This document shows, piece by piece, positions 26,298 to 35,698 of a stretch of DNA of 64,000 bases (positions within the stretch are counted from its first letter, which is position 1; each line of letters starts with the position of its first letter). This DNA is from JBHGXV01 sp041920505 (lineage in GTDB: Bacteria > Bacillota > Bacilli > Brevibacillales > Brevibacillaceae): assembly GCA_041920505.1 (NCBI GenBank), contig JBHGXV010000021.1, positions 1-64,000 on the forward strand. The letters are read 5' to 3'. A program made the position numbers and the translations under genes. A model generated the notes under the pieces. The model saw only the letters and a program-made list of their open reading frames with translations. It did not search any database and was not told where the DNA came from.

Positions 26298-28019
26298 TTA
26301 TTTGCAGCGAGGCTGGTTCATCACATGTTCCAGGTGCGACACCAGCGTGCGTTTGATCGCTTCCGCCTTTTCCCGCGAAGCGGCGGAGGAGGAATCCATC
26401 GCGCTGACATAGAGTTTGATCTTCGGCTCGGTGCCGGACGGGCGCAGGGCAAACCAGCTACCGTCGGCGAGGATGTATTTCAGCACATTGGATGGCGGCA
26501 GCCCGTCGATCCCTTCAAGGTAATCCTTTACCGTCCGCACAGACAGGCCGGCGACCGAACCGAACGGCGTCAGGCGGATGGCTTTCATCACGCGGTGGAT
26601 CGTCTCCACGCCCGCTTTTCCCGTACAGGTAAAGGAATGCTGCACGTCGTAGTAGTAGCCGTGCCGCGCCTGCAACGCCTCCAGCACGTCCAGAAGGGTG
26701 CGGCCGTTCGCCTGATGGTAAGCGGCTATCTCGGTGGTCAACAGGGCCGCTTGCACGGCGTCTTTGTCGCGAACGAAGTCACCGATCAGATAGCCGTAAC
26801 TCTCCTCGTATCCGAACAGGAACGTGTACGCCCCTGACCGCTCGAATTCCGCAATCTTTTCCGCGATATACTTGAAGCCGGTCAAGGTTTCCGTCATGGC
26901 GACGCCGTAAGACTGGGCGACCGCGCGGCCCAGTTCGGAGCTGACGATCGTTTTCACGGCGATTCCGTTGGCCGGCAATGTGCCCCGTGCGACACGCTGT
27001 TCCAGCAGGTAGGTAAGGAGCAGGGCACCGAGCTGGTTACCGGTCAGCATCACATACTCTCCCTGTCTGTCGCGTACGGCCACTCCGAGGCGATCGGCGT
27101 CCGGATCTGTTCCCAGGATGATGTCGGCCCCCGTTTCCTTCGCCAGCCGCATGGCCAGGGCGAACGCCTGCGGCTCCTCCGGATTGGGGGAGGAAACGGT
27201 GGAGAAGTCGGGGTCGGGCACCGCCTGTTCGTCGACAATGTGCAGGCGGGTGAACCCGGCCTCGTGAAGCGCGCGACGGACGGGAGCGAGTCCGGTGCCG
27301 TGCAGCGGCGTGTAGACGATGCGCAACGGGTTGCCGGACTGGCGAGCGATTCCGGGGTTGAGCGACAGGGTGGAGAGTTTGGCTTGGTACGCCTGGTCGA
27401 TTTCTTCGCCGATCAACTGGATCCATCCCTGTTTGACACCGGCTTTGAAGGAGAGAGCGGGAAGCGTGAGTTCGTCCGGAAGCGCGTCGATTTCGCTTAC
27501 GATGTTCTGCGCCGTCGCTTCGGCGATCTGGCCGCCCAGCTCGTTGTAGACCTTGTACCCGTTGTACTCGGGCGGGTTGTGGCTCGCCGTAATCACGATG
27601 CCGCCGGCCGCCTTGAGGTGGCGTACCGCAAAGGAGAGCATCGGCGTCGGCCGCAGGTCGGAAAACAGGTAGACCCGGATGCCATAGTAGGCGAGCGAGC
27701 CTGCCGCCTCCTCGGCGAATTCCCGGGAGAAGCGGCGGGAATCGTAAGCGATGGCCACGCCTTTTTGCTTGTTGCCCTCGTCTTGTTTTAGCAGGTACCG
27801 GGCAAAGCCGTGGGTGGCCCGTCGAACGGTGTACAGATTCATCCGATTGATGCCGGCGCCGATGATGCCGCGCATGCCGGCCGTTCCGAACTGCAGGCGG
27901 GTGTAGAAGCGGTCCTCGATCTGTGCCTCGTCAGTGAGGCCGAGCAGTTCCGTTTTGAGGGCAGGCGACAGCGCCGGGTGGTGAAGCCAGTGTTGGTACG
28001 TGGTTTTCCAATCGCGCAT
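26298..28019 (-). CDS. pgcA: phosphoglucomutase / phospho-sugar mutase
   Basis: This 573-residue protein interconverts glucose-1-phosphate and glucose-6-phosphate (PgcA type). It has the phospho-acceptor Ser146 in TASHNPPEYNG, the metal loop DPDADR at 305-310, the sugar-binding GYEESYGYLIGD, and the phosphate-binding RPSGTEPKIKLY near the C-terminus. Length and motif order fit the alpha-phosphoglucomutase branch. It is transcribed away from the divergent gal operon, which supplies glucose-1-phosphate through GalT. An AGGAGGA site lies upstream of the ATG. Confidence 0.9.
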   Translation of the reverse strand: MRDWKTTYQHWLHHPALSPALKTELLGLTDEAQIEDRFYTRLQFGTAGMRGIIGAGINRMNLYTVRRATHGFARYLLKQDEGNKQKGVAIAYDSRRFSREFAEEAAGSLAYYGIRVYLFSDLRPTPMLSFAVRHLKAAGGIVITASHNPPEYNGYKVYNELGGQIAEATAQNIVSEIDALPDELTLPALSFKAGVKQGWIQLIGEEIDQAYQAKLSTLSLNPGIARQSGNPLRIVYTPLHGTGLAPVRRALHEAGFTRLHIVDEQAVPDPDFSTVSSPNPEEPQAFALAMRLAKETGADIILGTDPDADRLGVAVRDRQGEYVMLTGNQLGALLLTYLLEQRVARGTLPANGIAVKTIVSSELGRAVAQSYGVAMTETLTGFKYIAEKIAEFERSGAYTFLFGYEESYGYLIGDFVRDKDAVQAALLTTEIAAYHQANGRTLLDVLEALQARHGYYYDVQHSFTCTGKAGVETIHRVMKAIRLTPFGSVAGLSVRTVKDYLEGIDGLPPSNVLKYILADGSWFALRPSGTEPKIKLYVSAMDSSSAASREKAEAIKRTLVSHLEHVMNQPRCK

Positions 28020-28093
28020 GGGGGTGTGTCCTCCTTTTTCAAGAGAAACGGTTTACAAACCGGGGACGGCGTACTATCATCAACTTAGATAAT

Positions 28094-28109
28094 TAAATTA
28101 ATTAATTTA
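28094..28109. promoter_or_regulatory. 16-bp perfect palindrome in the pgcA-galT divergent region
   Basis: TAAATTAATTAATTTA is a perfect palindrome located 44 nt before galT and between the divergent genes. AT-rich palindromes of this kind are typical operators of ROK-family repressors, and one is encoded at 32534. Binding is inferred. Confidence 0.5.
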
Positions 28110-28152
28110 GTGAGCGCACTTACATTATAACGGGTTCGAGGAGGAGTGACAA

Positions 28153-29130
28153 TTGGCAGAATTGCGTTACAACCCCCTGTTGGATGACTGGACCATGGTG
28201 GCATCCCACCGGCAGCACCGGCCGACGATGCCGAAGGATTACTGTCCGTTTTGCCCGGGATCGGGAAAAGTGCCTGACCACTATGACGTATACAGCTACA
28301 ATAACGACTTTCCGGCGTTGATGCCTGAGCCGCCGGAACCCGACCCGGTCGGTTCCGAACTGTACCGCACGGAAAAGGCGTACGGCAAGTGCGAGGTGAT
28401 TCTCTACTCGCCGGATCATACCACGACGCTGCCCGAATTGCCGGTGGAGCACATCGAGAAGCTGATTGACCTGTGGACGGAACGGTTCGTCGAGCTGGAA
28501 AAGGACCCGCGCCATCAGTATGTGATGATTTTCGAAAACCGCGGAGAGGAGTGCGGGGTGACGATGCCCCACCCCCACGGCCAGATTTACGCGTATTCGC
28601 AGATGCCGCTGAAGATTCGCACCGAGTTGGCCAACTGCAAGCGGCACCACGAGCGGACGGGAGAGTGCCTGATCTGTGCGATGAACCGGGAAGAGCGGGC
28701 GTTTCGGCAGCGGATCATCCATGAGAACGATCACTTCCTCGCCTATCTGCCGTTCTTTACGGACTATCCGTACGGGTTGTTCATCGTAAGCAAGCGGCAC
28801 ATGACGGCACTGAGCGACTTTACGCCACAGGAAAAGCGCAGCCTGGCGGAGATCCTCAAGGAGATGACCGGGGCGATGGACGCGCTGTTCGACAAACTGT
28901 TTCCGTACATGATGGTGCTGCACCAGCGGCCGGTCAACGGGGAAAACGTGGACGACTACTACCACTTCCACATCGAGTTTTACACACCGCTTCGCGAGGC
29001 GAACAAAATCAAATACTACGCCTCTTCGGAGATGGGCGCGTGGGCGGCCTGCAATCCCCACTCGGTGGAAGAGACGGCGGGCAAGCTGCGGGAAGCGCAC
29101 CGGCGCTACCTCTCCCGGCAAAACGGGTAG
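28153..29130 (+). CDS. galT: galactose-1-phosphate uridylyltransferase
   Basis: This 325-residue enzyme exchanges galactose-1-phosphate with UDP-glucose in the Leloir pathway. The zinc site pair C31-x2-C34 (CPFCPGSGK) and the catalytic HPHGQ motif with nucleophile His142 are visible; ENRGEECGVTMPHPHGQ is typical of class I GalT. The TTG start follows GAGGAGGAGTGAC. It is the first gene of a gal operon (galT, galK, galE, M24-like, ROK). Confidence 0.93.
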   Translation: MAELRYNPLLDDWTMVASHRQHRPTMPKDYCPFCPGSGKVPDHYDVYSYNNDFPALMPEPPEPDPVGSELYRTEKAYGKCEVILYSPDHTTTLPELPVEHIEKLIDLWTERFVELEKDPRHQYVMIFENRGEECGVTMPHPHGQIYAYSQMPLKIRTELANCKRHHERTGECLICAMNREERAFRQRIIHENDHFLAYLPFFTDYPYGLFIVSKRHMTALSDFTPQEKRSLAEILKEMTGAMDALFDKLFPYMMVLHQRPVNGENVDDYYHFHIEFYTPLREANKIKYYASSEMGAWAACNPHSVEETAGKLREAHRRYLSRQNG

Positions 29131-29225
29131 GAGAGCGGCCGATTGTCACAAGGATTGAGGGGTTTCGCGCGGCGACCAACGGCTGTCGCGGGGCTCTTCA
29201 GCAAAAGAAAGGCAGGGAATCGCGG

Positions 29226-30404
29226 ATGGACAGGAGGATCATCGAATCATTCGTCGGAGCGGGCGGCGGGCCGTTCCGTATTTTCTTCGCGCCGGGACGG
29301 GTCAATCTGATCGGCGAGCATACGGACTATACCGGCGGCTTCGTGTTTCCCGCCGCGCTTGACTGTGGGACGTGGCTGGCCGTCCGGCCGCGTACGGACG
29401 GCCGGTTCCGGTTTTTCTCCACCGGGTTTGACAATCGGGTGGAGAGCGGAGGCGACGAACTGGCATACCGGCCCAAAGACGGCTGGAGCAACTATCCGAA
29501 GGGAGTCATCTGGCAGCTTAAAAAACAGGGCGTGAACCCGCCCGGCTGCGATTTGATCTATCACGGCAACATTCCCAACGGCGCGGGGTTATCGTCTTCC
29601 GCGTCGATCACGATGGTGACGGCGTATGCCTTGTGCGCGCTCGCCGGGGCCGGACTGTCCCGCATTGAGCTCGCCAAGCTGGCGCAGCGGGTGGAAAACG
29701 ACTACCTCGGGGTGAACTGCGGGATCATGGACCAATTCGCTGTCGGGATGGGCAAGGCGGATCACGCGATGCTTTTGCGTTGCCAGACGCTGGAGTACGA
29801 GTACGTGCCGCTGGAGTTGGGGGATTACCGGCTGGTGATCATCAACAGCAACAAGCGGCGGGAGTTGGCGGAGTCCAGGTACAATCAGCGTCGCTCGGAA
29901 TGCGAGGAGGGCTTCCGCCTGGTGCAAGCGCATCTGCCCCACCGCGCCGGCCTGGGCAGCGTCTGCGTGAGCGAGTGGGAAAGCGTGCGTCATCACATCC
30001 CCGACGGAACGATCCGCAACCGGCTGGAGCATGTGGTGCGGGAAAATGATCGCGTCCGGCGCTCGGCCGAGGCGCTGGCCCAGGGGGACTTGCGGCAGTT
30101 TGGCCAGTACATGAACCAGTCGCATGCGTCGCTTCGGGATTTGTACGAGGTGACCGGAAGCGAACTGGATGCGCTGGTCGCGGCAGCGCAAGCGGTCGAG
30201 GGATGCATCGGTGCGCGGATGACCGGGGCCGGTTTTGGCGGTTGCACGGTGAATCTGGTGCACCGCGAGCAGGTGGATGAGTTCGTACGGCGGGTGACCG
30301 CCCGGTACGAAAGTGAGACAGGATTGACGCCGGCCTTTTACTTCTCGGCCATCGGGGACGGTGTCAGGGAAATCGATGCGGAGGTGGAAGCATGTCCATT
30401 TTGA
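29226..30404 (+). CDS. galK: galactokinase
   Basis: This protein of 392 residues phosphorylates galactose with ATP. GHMP-kinase motifs are present in order: RVNLIGEHTDYTGGFVFPAA (galactokinase signature), PNGAGLSSSASITM (phosphate loop), the catalytic Asp region NCGIMDQFAVGMG, and TGAGFGGCTVNLV. The start is ATG 29226 with AAAGGCAGGG upstream; the open frame runs further upstream into galT without support. Its end overlaps galE by 13 nt. Confidence 0.93.
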   Translation: MDRRIIESFVGAGGGPFRIFFAPGRVNLIGEHTDYTGGFVFPAALDCGTWLAVRPRTDGRFRFFSTGFDNRVESGGDELAYRPKDGWSNYPKGVIWQLKKQGVNPPGCDLIYHGNIPNGAGLSSSASITMVTAYALCALAGAGLSRIELAKLAQRVENDYLGVNCGIMDQFAVGMGKADHAMLLRCQTLEYEYVPLELGDYRLVIINSNKRRELAESRYNQRRSECEEGFRLVQAHLPHRAGLGSVCVSEWESVRHHIPDGTIRNRLEHVVRENDRVRRSAEALAQGDLRQFGQYMNQSHASLRDLYEVTGSELDALVAAAQAVEGCIGARMTGAGFGGCTVNLVHREQVDEFVRRVTARYESETGLTPAFYFSAIGDGVREIDAEVEACPF

Positions 30405-31399
30405 TTACAGGCGGGGCCGGGTATATCGGCAGCCATACGGCAGCGGTCTTTTTGGAGCATGGCGAAGATGTAATCGTGTTGGACAATCTTGCGACCGGCC
30501 ATACCGGAGCGGTGCTCGCCAAGACGTTTTATCAGGGGGATATCCGCGACACGGAGCTGTTGTGGCGAATTTTTACCCAACACGAGATCGAGGCGGTGAT
30601 TCACTTCGCCGCGAGTTCCTTGGTGGGCGAATCGGTGCTCGATCCGCTCAAATACTACGACAACAACGTCGTCGCCGCCGAGCGACTCCTGGCGGCGATG
30701 CGGGAGCACGGGGTGAAAAAGATCGTCTTCTCCTCCACGGCAGCCACGTACGGGGAGCCGAAGCGCGTCCCGATCGAAGAGGACGATCCGACGGAGCCGA
30801 CCAGCCCGTACGGCGAAACGAAGCTGGCGATTGAAAAGATGCTGAAGTGGTGCGACGTGGCGTATGGGATCAAATCGGTCTGTCTGCGGTATTTCAACGT
30901 GGCTGGCGCCCATCCGCAGGGCACCATCGGCGAGGATCACCGGCCGGAAAGCCACCTCATCCCGATCATTTTGCAGGTGGCCCTGGGGCAGCGGGAGTCG
31001 ATCTCCATTTTCGGCGATGACTATCCGACGCCGGATGGCACCTGCATCCGCGACTACATCCACGTGATGGATCTGGCCGAGGCCCACTACCTCGCGCTCA
31101 AGCGTTTGCGGGAAACCGGGGAGAGCATGGTGTACAACCTGGGGAACGGAGCGGGCTTTTCCGTCAAGCAGGTGATCGAAAAGGCGCGCGAGATCACCGG
31201 TCATCCGATTCCCGTAAAAGTGGAAAAACGGCGGGCCGGCGATCCGGCGGTGCTGATCGCTTCGTCGGAAAAGGCCAAGCGGGAGTTGGGCTGGCAGCCG
31301 CGCTACGACGATCTGGGAACGATCATTGCCAGCGCGTGGAACTGGCACCGCCGCCATCCGCACGGGTACGGCGACGACGCGGGAGGCGGGCATGGATGA
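30392..31399 (+). CDS. galE: UDP-glucose 4-epimerase
   Basis: This 335-residue extended SDR enzyme interconverts UDP-galactose and UDP-glucose. It has the NAD-binding GGAGYIG at 7-13, the catalytic Tyr140-x3-Lys144 (SPYGETK) and substrate-binding LRYFNVAGAHP. PDGTCIRDYIHVMDLAEAH and the C-terminal LGWQPRY are standard GalE features. The stop overlaps the next gene (ATGA). With GalT and GalK it completes the Leloir pathway. Confidence 0.95.
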   Translation: MSILITGGAGYIGSHTAAVFLEHGEDVIVLDNLATGHTGAVLAKTFYQGDIRDTELLWRIFTQHEIEAVIHFAASSLVGESVLDPLKYYDNNVVAAERLLAAMREHGVKKIVFSSTAATYGEPKRVPIEEDDPTEPTSPYGETKLAIEKMLKWCDVAYGIKSVCLRYFNVAGAHPQGTIGEDHRPESHLIPIILQVALGQRESISIFGDDYPTPDGTCIRDYIHVMDLAEAHYLALKRLRETGESMVYNLGNGAGFSVKQVIEKAREITGHPIPVKVEKRRAGDPAVLIASSEKAKRELGWQPRYDDLGTIIASAWNWHRRHPHGYGDDAGGGHG

Positions 31400-32499
31400 A
31401 CCGGATGGCGCAAAAGCGGCTGGAACGATTGCGCACCCTGATGCGGCAGACCGGGACAGACGGGATTCTGTTGCGCAAACGGCGCCACTTTTCCTGGCTC
31501 ACCGGAGGGCGGCAGAATTACATCGTCCAGACGTCCGATCTCGGTGTCGCCGATTTGCTGATCTTTCCCGATACCCTGTACTGTGTCACGCTGAAAATGG
31601 AAGAAGCGCGGATCAGGGAAGAAGAGCTGTTTGACCTTGAGTGCGAGTGGGTCGTGCTGGAATGGTACGAAGGGACAGACAGGGCCATCGCCGATCTGTG
31701 CCGGGGAAAACGGATCGGGCTGGATGGCCTGCCGACGGTACCCGGTGTGGACGGCGTCGATCTCGGTCGGCAGATCGCGGAACTCTCCTACGTGCTGGAC
31801 GATGAGGAGATCGCCCGCTACCGCAGGCTGGCGCGGACGGCCGCGCAAGCGCTGGAGGCGACCTGCCGGCACATCCAACCGGGGATGAGCGAGTACGAGA
31901 TTCAGGCCGAACTGGCCCGGCGCGTCATCAGAGAGGGGATCAATCCGCATGTGATGCTGGTCGCCACCGATGAACGCATTTTCCGCTACCGCCATCCGAT
32001 TCCGACGGTGAAGAAGCTGGAGCGCTACGCCATGCTGGTGCTCTGCGCCGAGCGGGGCGGCTTGATCGCCAACGCGACCCGTTTTGTCCACTTCGGTCCG
32101 CTGCCTGTGGAGGTGCAGGTGAATCGGGAGAAGCTGGCCAGGATTGATCTGGCGATGAATCTGGCCACCCGGCCGGGCGTGCTGATCAAAGAGGTGTTCC
32201 GGCGGGGCGTGGAGATGTATGCGCAACTCGGTTTTCCGGACGATTGGCGGTATCTGCACCAGGGCGGGCCGACCGGCTATGCGACCCGGGAGTTTTTGGC
32301 CACGCCGGATTGCGAGGGCGTGGTGCAGGCAGGGCAAGCCTTCGCCTGGAATCCGGCGATTCGCGGTGTCAAGTCGGAGGATACCATCCTGGTCGGCACG
32401 GACGAGAACGAGTTTCTGACGCACACCGGCGACTGGCCGTACCTGTCCGTGGAACAGGACGGGCGGGTTTACCAACGGCCCGATATTTTGGTACGCTAG
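31396..32499 (+). CDS. M24 peptidase-like protein, probably not a metallopeptidase
   Basis: This 367-residue protein has a creatinase-like N-terminal half and an M24 pita-bread C-terminal half. The two Asp metal ligands expected in the VxDxG and SDITR motifs appear as C217/L215 and N226 (ANATRF), and the first Glu as N319 (WNPAIRG). His288 (LHQGG) and Glu328 (SEDT) remain. With most ligands gone, metal-dependent peptide cleavage is unlikely. It is translationally coupled to galE (ATGA), so a role in galactose or galactoside metabolism is suggested. Alignment to active M24 enzymes is by eye. Confidence 0.7.
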   Translation: MNRMAQKRLERLRTLMRQTGTDGILLRKRRHFSWLTGGRQNYIVQTSDLGVADLLIFPDTLYCVTLKMEEARIREEELFDLECEWVVLEWYEGTDRAIADLCRGKRIGLDGLPTVPGVDGVDLGRQIAELSYVLDDEEIARYRRLARTAAQALEATCRHIQPGMSEYEIQAELARRVIREGINPHVMLVATDERIFRYRHPIPTVKKLERYAMLVLCAERGGLIANATRFVHFGPLPVEVQVNREKLARIDLAMNLATRPGVLIKEVFRRGVEMYAQLGFPDDWRYLHQGGPTGYATREFLATPDCEGVVQAGQAFAWNPAIRGVKSEDTILVGTDENEFLTHTGDWPYLSVEQDGRVYQRPDILVR

Positions 32500-32533
32500 C
32501 CCTAAACGGCACGCGCGAAGACGGGAGGTACGC

Positions 32534-33766
32534 ATGTCGCACGAATTGCAGACCGGCAGTTTTCAATGGATGAAATCCGTAAACAAATCCACGATCCTGA
32601 ATCTGATCCGCATGCACGGTCCGATCTCCAGAGCGGAGATCGCCAAGCTGACCGGGTTGACTCCGCCGACGGTGACCAATATTGTCGGCGAACTGCTGGA
32701 GTCCAAACTGGTAGTAGAAAGTGAGCGGGGGGAGTCGTCAGGGGGCCGCAAGCCCATCCTGCTGCGCATTGACTCTTCCCATTACCGCGTGATCGGGGTC
32801 AGTGTGGGCAAGAAGCGGGTGGGGGCGATCTCGGCTACCCTGACCGGGCAGGTGACGCAGTACGAGGAAGCGGAAATCCCGGCCGAGCCGTCGCCGGAAG
32901 CCTTTCTCGACGCGTTGACCGGTGTGATCCACCGCCTGATCGATCAGACCGACACCTCCGTTCACCCGATCCTCGGCATCGGTGTCGGGATGCACGGACC
33001 GGTCGATCCGTATCGGGGGATGTCGATCTTCGCTCCGCATCTGAATCTGCGCAACGTCCCGATCAAACAGACCCTGGAACAGTCACTCGCCCTGCCTGTC
33101 GAAGTGGAAAACGATGTCCGCGTCCTGACGCTGGGCGAGAGCTGGTTCGGTCAGGGAAAGGGGATCTCCGACTTCATCTGCGTCTATGTGGGAGCGGGGG
33201 TCGGAGCCGGGATCATTCTGCAAAACCGTCTGTATCACGGGCCGTCCTACACGGCAGGAGAGATGGGGCACGCCACGATCGACATTGACGGCCCGCGATG
33301 CCACTGCGGCAACAACGGCTGTCTTGAGGCGTTCGTCTCCGAGTCGGCCATCGCCGCCCGCGCCGCGCAGGCGATCCGCGCAGGAGCGAAGTCCCTTGTC
33401 GGCGACGGGGCGGAAGGCGACAGGCAACAGATCACGGCAGACATGGTTCTTCGCGCCGCGCAACAGGGAGATGAGCTGGCGATTCGGGTGTTGGCCGACA
33501 CCGGCAGGTATCTGGGGATCGGCTTGGCCAACCTGATCAACACCCTGAACCCGTCGCGGATTATTTTGTGCGGAAGTGTGGCCAAGGCTGGCCGGTTCGT
33601 GCTGGACACGTTGCATGAGACCGTGCGGCGTCGCTCGCTGCAGTCGCCCGCGCAGGCTGTCTCGATCGTCACCAGCGAGCTTGGTCCACACGCGATCGAG
33701 ATCGGGGCGGCCACCTTGTTTTTGCATCAAATGTTTACCCCGGCGGGAACGGCTGACATGCAGTAG
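32534..33766 (+). CDS. ROK-family transcriptional regulator
   Basis: This 410-residue protein has an N-terminal winged helix-turn-helix (ISRAEIAKLTGLTPPTVTNI) and a ROK sugar-kinase-like domain. The domain includes GIGVGMHGPVD, YVGAGVGAGIIL, GEMGHATID and the zinc motif CHCGNNGCLEAF. ROK regulators of the XylR/NagC type repress sugar genes and are released by sugar ligands. It closes the gal operon and probably controls it through the palindrome at 28094-28109. Confidence 0.88.
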   Translation: MSHELQTGSFQWMKSVNKSTILNLIRMHGPISRAEIAKLTGLTPPTVTNIVGELLESKLVVESERGESSGGRKPILLRIDSSHYRVIGVSVGKKRVGAISATLTGQVTQYEEAEIPAEPSPEAFLDALTGVIHRLIDQTDTSVHPILGIGVGMHGPVDPYRGMSIFAPHLNLRNVPIKQTLEQSLALPVEVENDVRVLTLGESWFGQGKGISDFICVYVGAGVGAGIILQNRLYHGPSYTAGEMGHATIDIDGPRCHCGNNGCLEAFVSESAIAARAAQAIRAGAKSLVGDGAEGDRQQITADMVLRAAQQGDELAIRVLADTGRYLGIGLANLINTLNPSRIILCGSVAKAGRFVLDTLHETVRRRSLQSPAQAVSIVTSELGPHAIEIGAATLFLHQMFTPAGTADMQ

Positions 33767-33857
33767 GACCGCCGTTGGCCGGCCGACAACCCGCCGCACC
33801 ACCGGGCACACCTCACGCCTACCCGCATAGGATATCGAAAAAACATGGCGGGGGCGT

Positions 33858-35633
33858 ATGACCATGCGGAATCAACGGCAGCAGCCAATCATCCGACCGG
33901 TTCGCGGTGAGCCGAGCGTCGAGCCCGTTCACCTGCATCCGGCATCGGTGAAGACCAAACGCGGGGGAAAGTGGGGGTATATCGACGACAAGGGGAGGAT
34001 GGTGCTTTCCCCACGGTGGGAGGACGCAGGCGATTTTCAGGCAAACGGGTTGGCGGTGGTGCAGGAAAAAGGGAAAAGCGGTGTCATTCATCGCAGCGGC
34101 ACGTATGTGGTGCCTCCCCGGTACGGTTCGATCAGCACATTTTCCGAAGGACGGGCGGCGGCGATTGACGACCAGGGGTTTCGGGTGATCGATGAGCAGG
34201 GACGCGTGCTCACGCCGAAAGCGTACAACTACATCGGGATGTATCAGGAAGGACGGGCGTTGTTTTCGGCGACAAATGCACAGGGAAAAGATGTGTACGG
34301 CTACCTCGACCGGAAGGGAAAAGAAATCATCCCGGCCCGGTACGAAACGGGCACCGATTTTCAGGGAGGAAAGGCGGTTGTCCAGTTGAAGCCGGGCGAA
34401 TTTGCGCTGATTGGCCGCTTCGGGGAAGTGTTTTACACGTATCGCTATCCGTATGTCGGCCCGTGGGGAGACGGCTTGCTGGCCTTCCAACAAGAGATGA
34501 ACGGCCCCTACGGGTATATCGATGAACAGGGGAGGGTGGCAATCCCGCCCCGCTTTGCCAGCGTACAACCGTTTGAAGCGGGCCGTGCGGTGGTGAACAC
34601 CGCCGCAGACGTGGTGGAAAACCAGTACGGCCTGATTGATAAGCGCGGGAACTACCTGATCAAACCGGCGTACAACGACATTCAGCTTTTGGGGGAACAG
34701 CGGGCGGCGGTCGGCGTGGCAAAGGACAAACAACGGCCGTATATCGGCTCCGTATATGCGATTGCCGACACGGACGGGCATTTCCTCACTCCTTTTCGCT
34801 TCCAGGACGTGACCCCGTTTACCCGCGGACTGGCCTCGGCCAACGACGGTCAGCATACGTTTTTCATCGATACCGGCGGACGGGTGGTGACCAGCCTGCC
34901 GATCGTGGTAGGCAGCGGCACCGTTTCGCTGCAGGGTAAGCTGGTCAAGGCGTTTGTCGATCAGCGGGTTTCGTATTACAACCGCGCCGGGACGTTGGTC
35001 TGGAAGCAAAACACGATCATTCCGCTCAATCAGACGTACCGGGCCAGGGAAGAGAAGTACCGGCCCAACCCCGATTACCTGGTGTACTATCCGCAGATCG
35101 AGGGCATGAGAGACCGGGCGGCCGAGGCACGCCTCAACCGGCGGCTGAAGGAGTTGTCCCAGGTGAAGCCGGTTCCCGGCAATGTTCAACTGGATTACAG
35201 TTACACCGGAGACTTCGAGGTGGCGTTTTTCCGCAAGCGGCTGGTGGTTCTGGAGTTGATCGGGTATCATTATCCCTTTGGCGCGGCGCATGGTATGCCG
35301 TCACAGATTTACGTAAACGCTGATCTGGAAGACGGCACGATCTACCGCTTGCAAGATCTGTTTCTTCCCGGAAGTCCCTATGTCCAGGTACTGAGCGATA
35401 TCGTCGCCAATCAGATCAAGACCAATCCCGAGTATTCGTATGTGTTCCCGGGCGCTTACAAGGGAATCAAACCGGATCAGCCGTTTTACGTCCGCGAAGA
35501 CGCGTTGTATCTGTACTTTTTGCCCTACGAGATCGCGCCGTACGTCGCCGGGTTCCCCACGTTCCGTGTTCCGTTCGCCCAAATCATGACCATCATCAAC
35601 CGGAACGGGAGGTTTTGGAGGTCGTTTCACTGA
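33858..35633 (+). CDS. WG-repeat protein with C-terminal DUF3298 domain
   Basis: This 591-residue protein has about eight WG repeats in the first 370 residues (GKWGYIDDKGRMVLSPRWED, YGSISTFSEGRAAAID, GPYGYIDEQGRVAIPPRFAS). The last 200 residues resemble DUF3298/RsiV-like domains (YPQIEGMRDRAAEARLNRRL, EDGTIYRLQDLFLPGSPY, FLPYEIAPYVAGFPTFRVPF). No signal peptide or membrane helix is seen, which is unusual because DUF3298 is normally outside the cell. It may act as a binding scaffold. The function is unknown. Confidence 0.75.
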   Translation: MTMRNQRQQPIIRPVRGEPSVEPVHLHPASVKTKRGGKWGYIDDKGRMVLSPRWEDAGDFQANGLAVVQEKGKSGVIHRSGTYVVPPRYGSISTFSEGRAAAIDDQGFRVIDEQGRVLTPKAYNYIGMYQEGRALFSATNAQGKDVYGYLDRKGKEIIPARYETGTDFQGGKAVVQLKPGEFALIGRFGEVFYTYRYPYVGPWGDGLLAFQQEMNGPYGYIDEQGRVAIPPRFASVQPFEAGRAVVNTAADVVENQYGLIDKRGNYLIKPAYNDIQLLGEQRAAVGVAKDKQRPYIGSVYAIADTDGHFLTPFRFQDVTPFTRGLASANDGQHTFFIDTGGRVVTSLPIVVGSGTVSLQGKLVKAFVDQRVSYYNRAGTLVWKQNTIIPLNQTYRAREEKYRPNPDYLVYYPQIEGMRDRAAEARLNRRLKELSQVKPVPGNVQLDYSYTGDFEVAFFRKRLVVLELIGYHYPFGAAHGMPSQIYVNADLEDGTIYRLQDLFLPGSPYVQVLSDIVANQIKTNPEYSYVFPGAYKGIKPDQPFYVREDALYLYFLPYEIAPYVAGFPTFRVPFAQIMTIINRNGRFWRSFH

Positions 35634-35641
35634 AAAATAAG

Positions 35642-35676
35642 TCAGCCGGGGGAAGGTTCCCCCGGCTGATGGCGTT
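35642..35676. terminator. very strong hairpin terminator
   Basis: TCAGCCGGGGGAA and TTCCCCCGGCTGA form a 13-bp perfect stem. It lies between convergent genes, the WG-repeat protein and arsR, and can stop both transcripts, although the T-run is weak. Confidence 0.75.
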
Positions 35677-35698
35677 ATTGCCGGTTCGCGGCCGCCGA

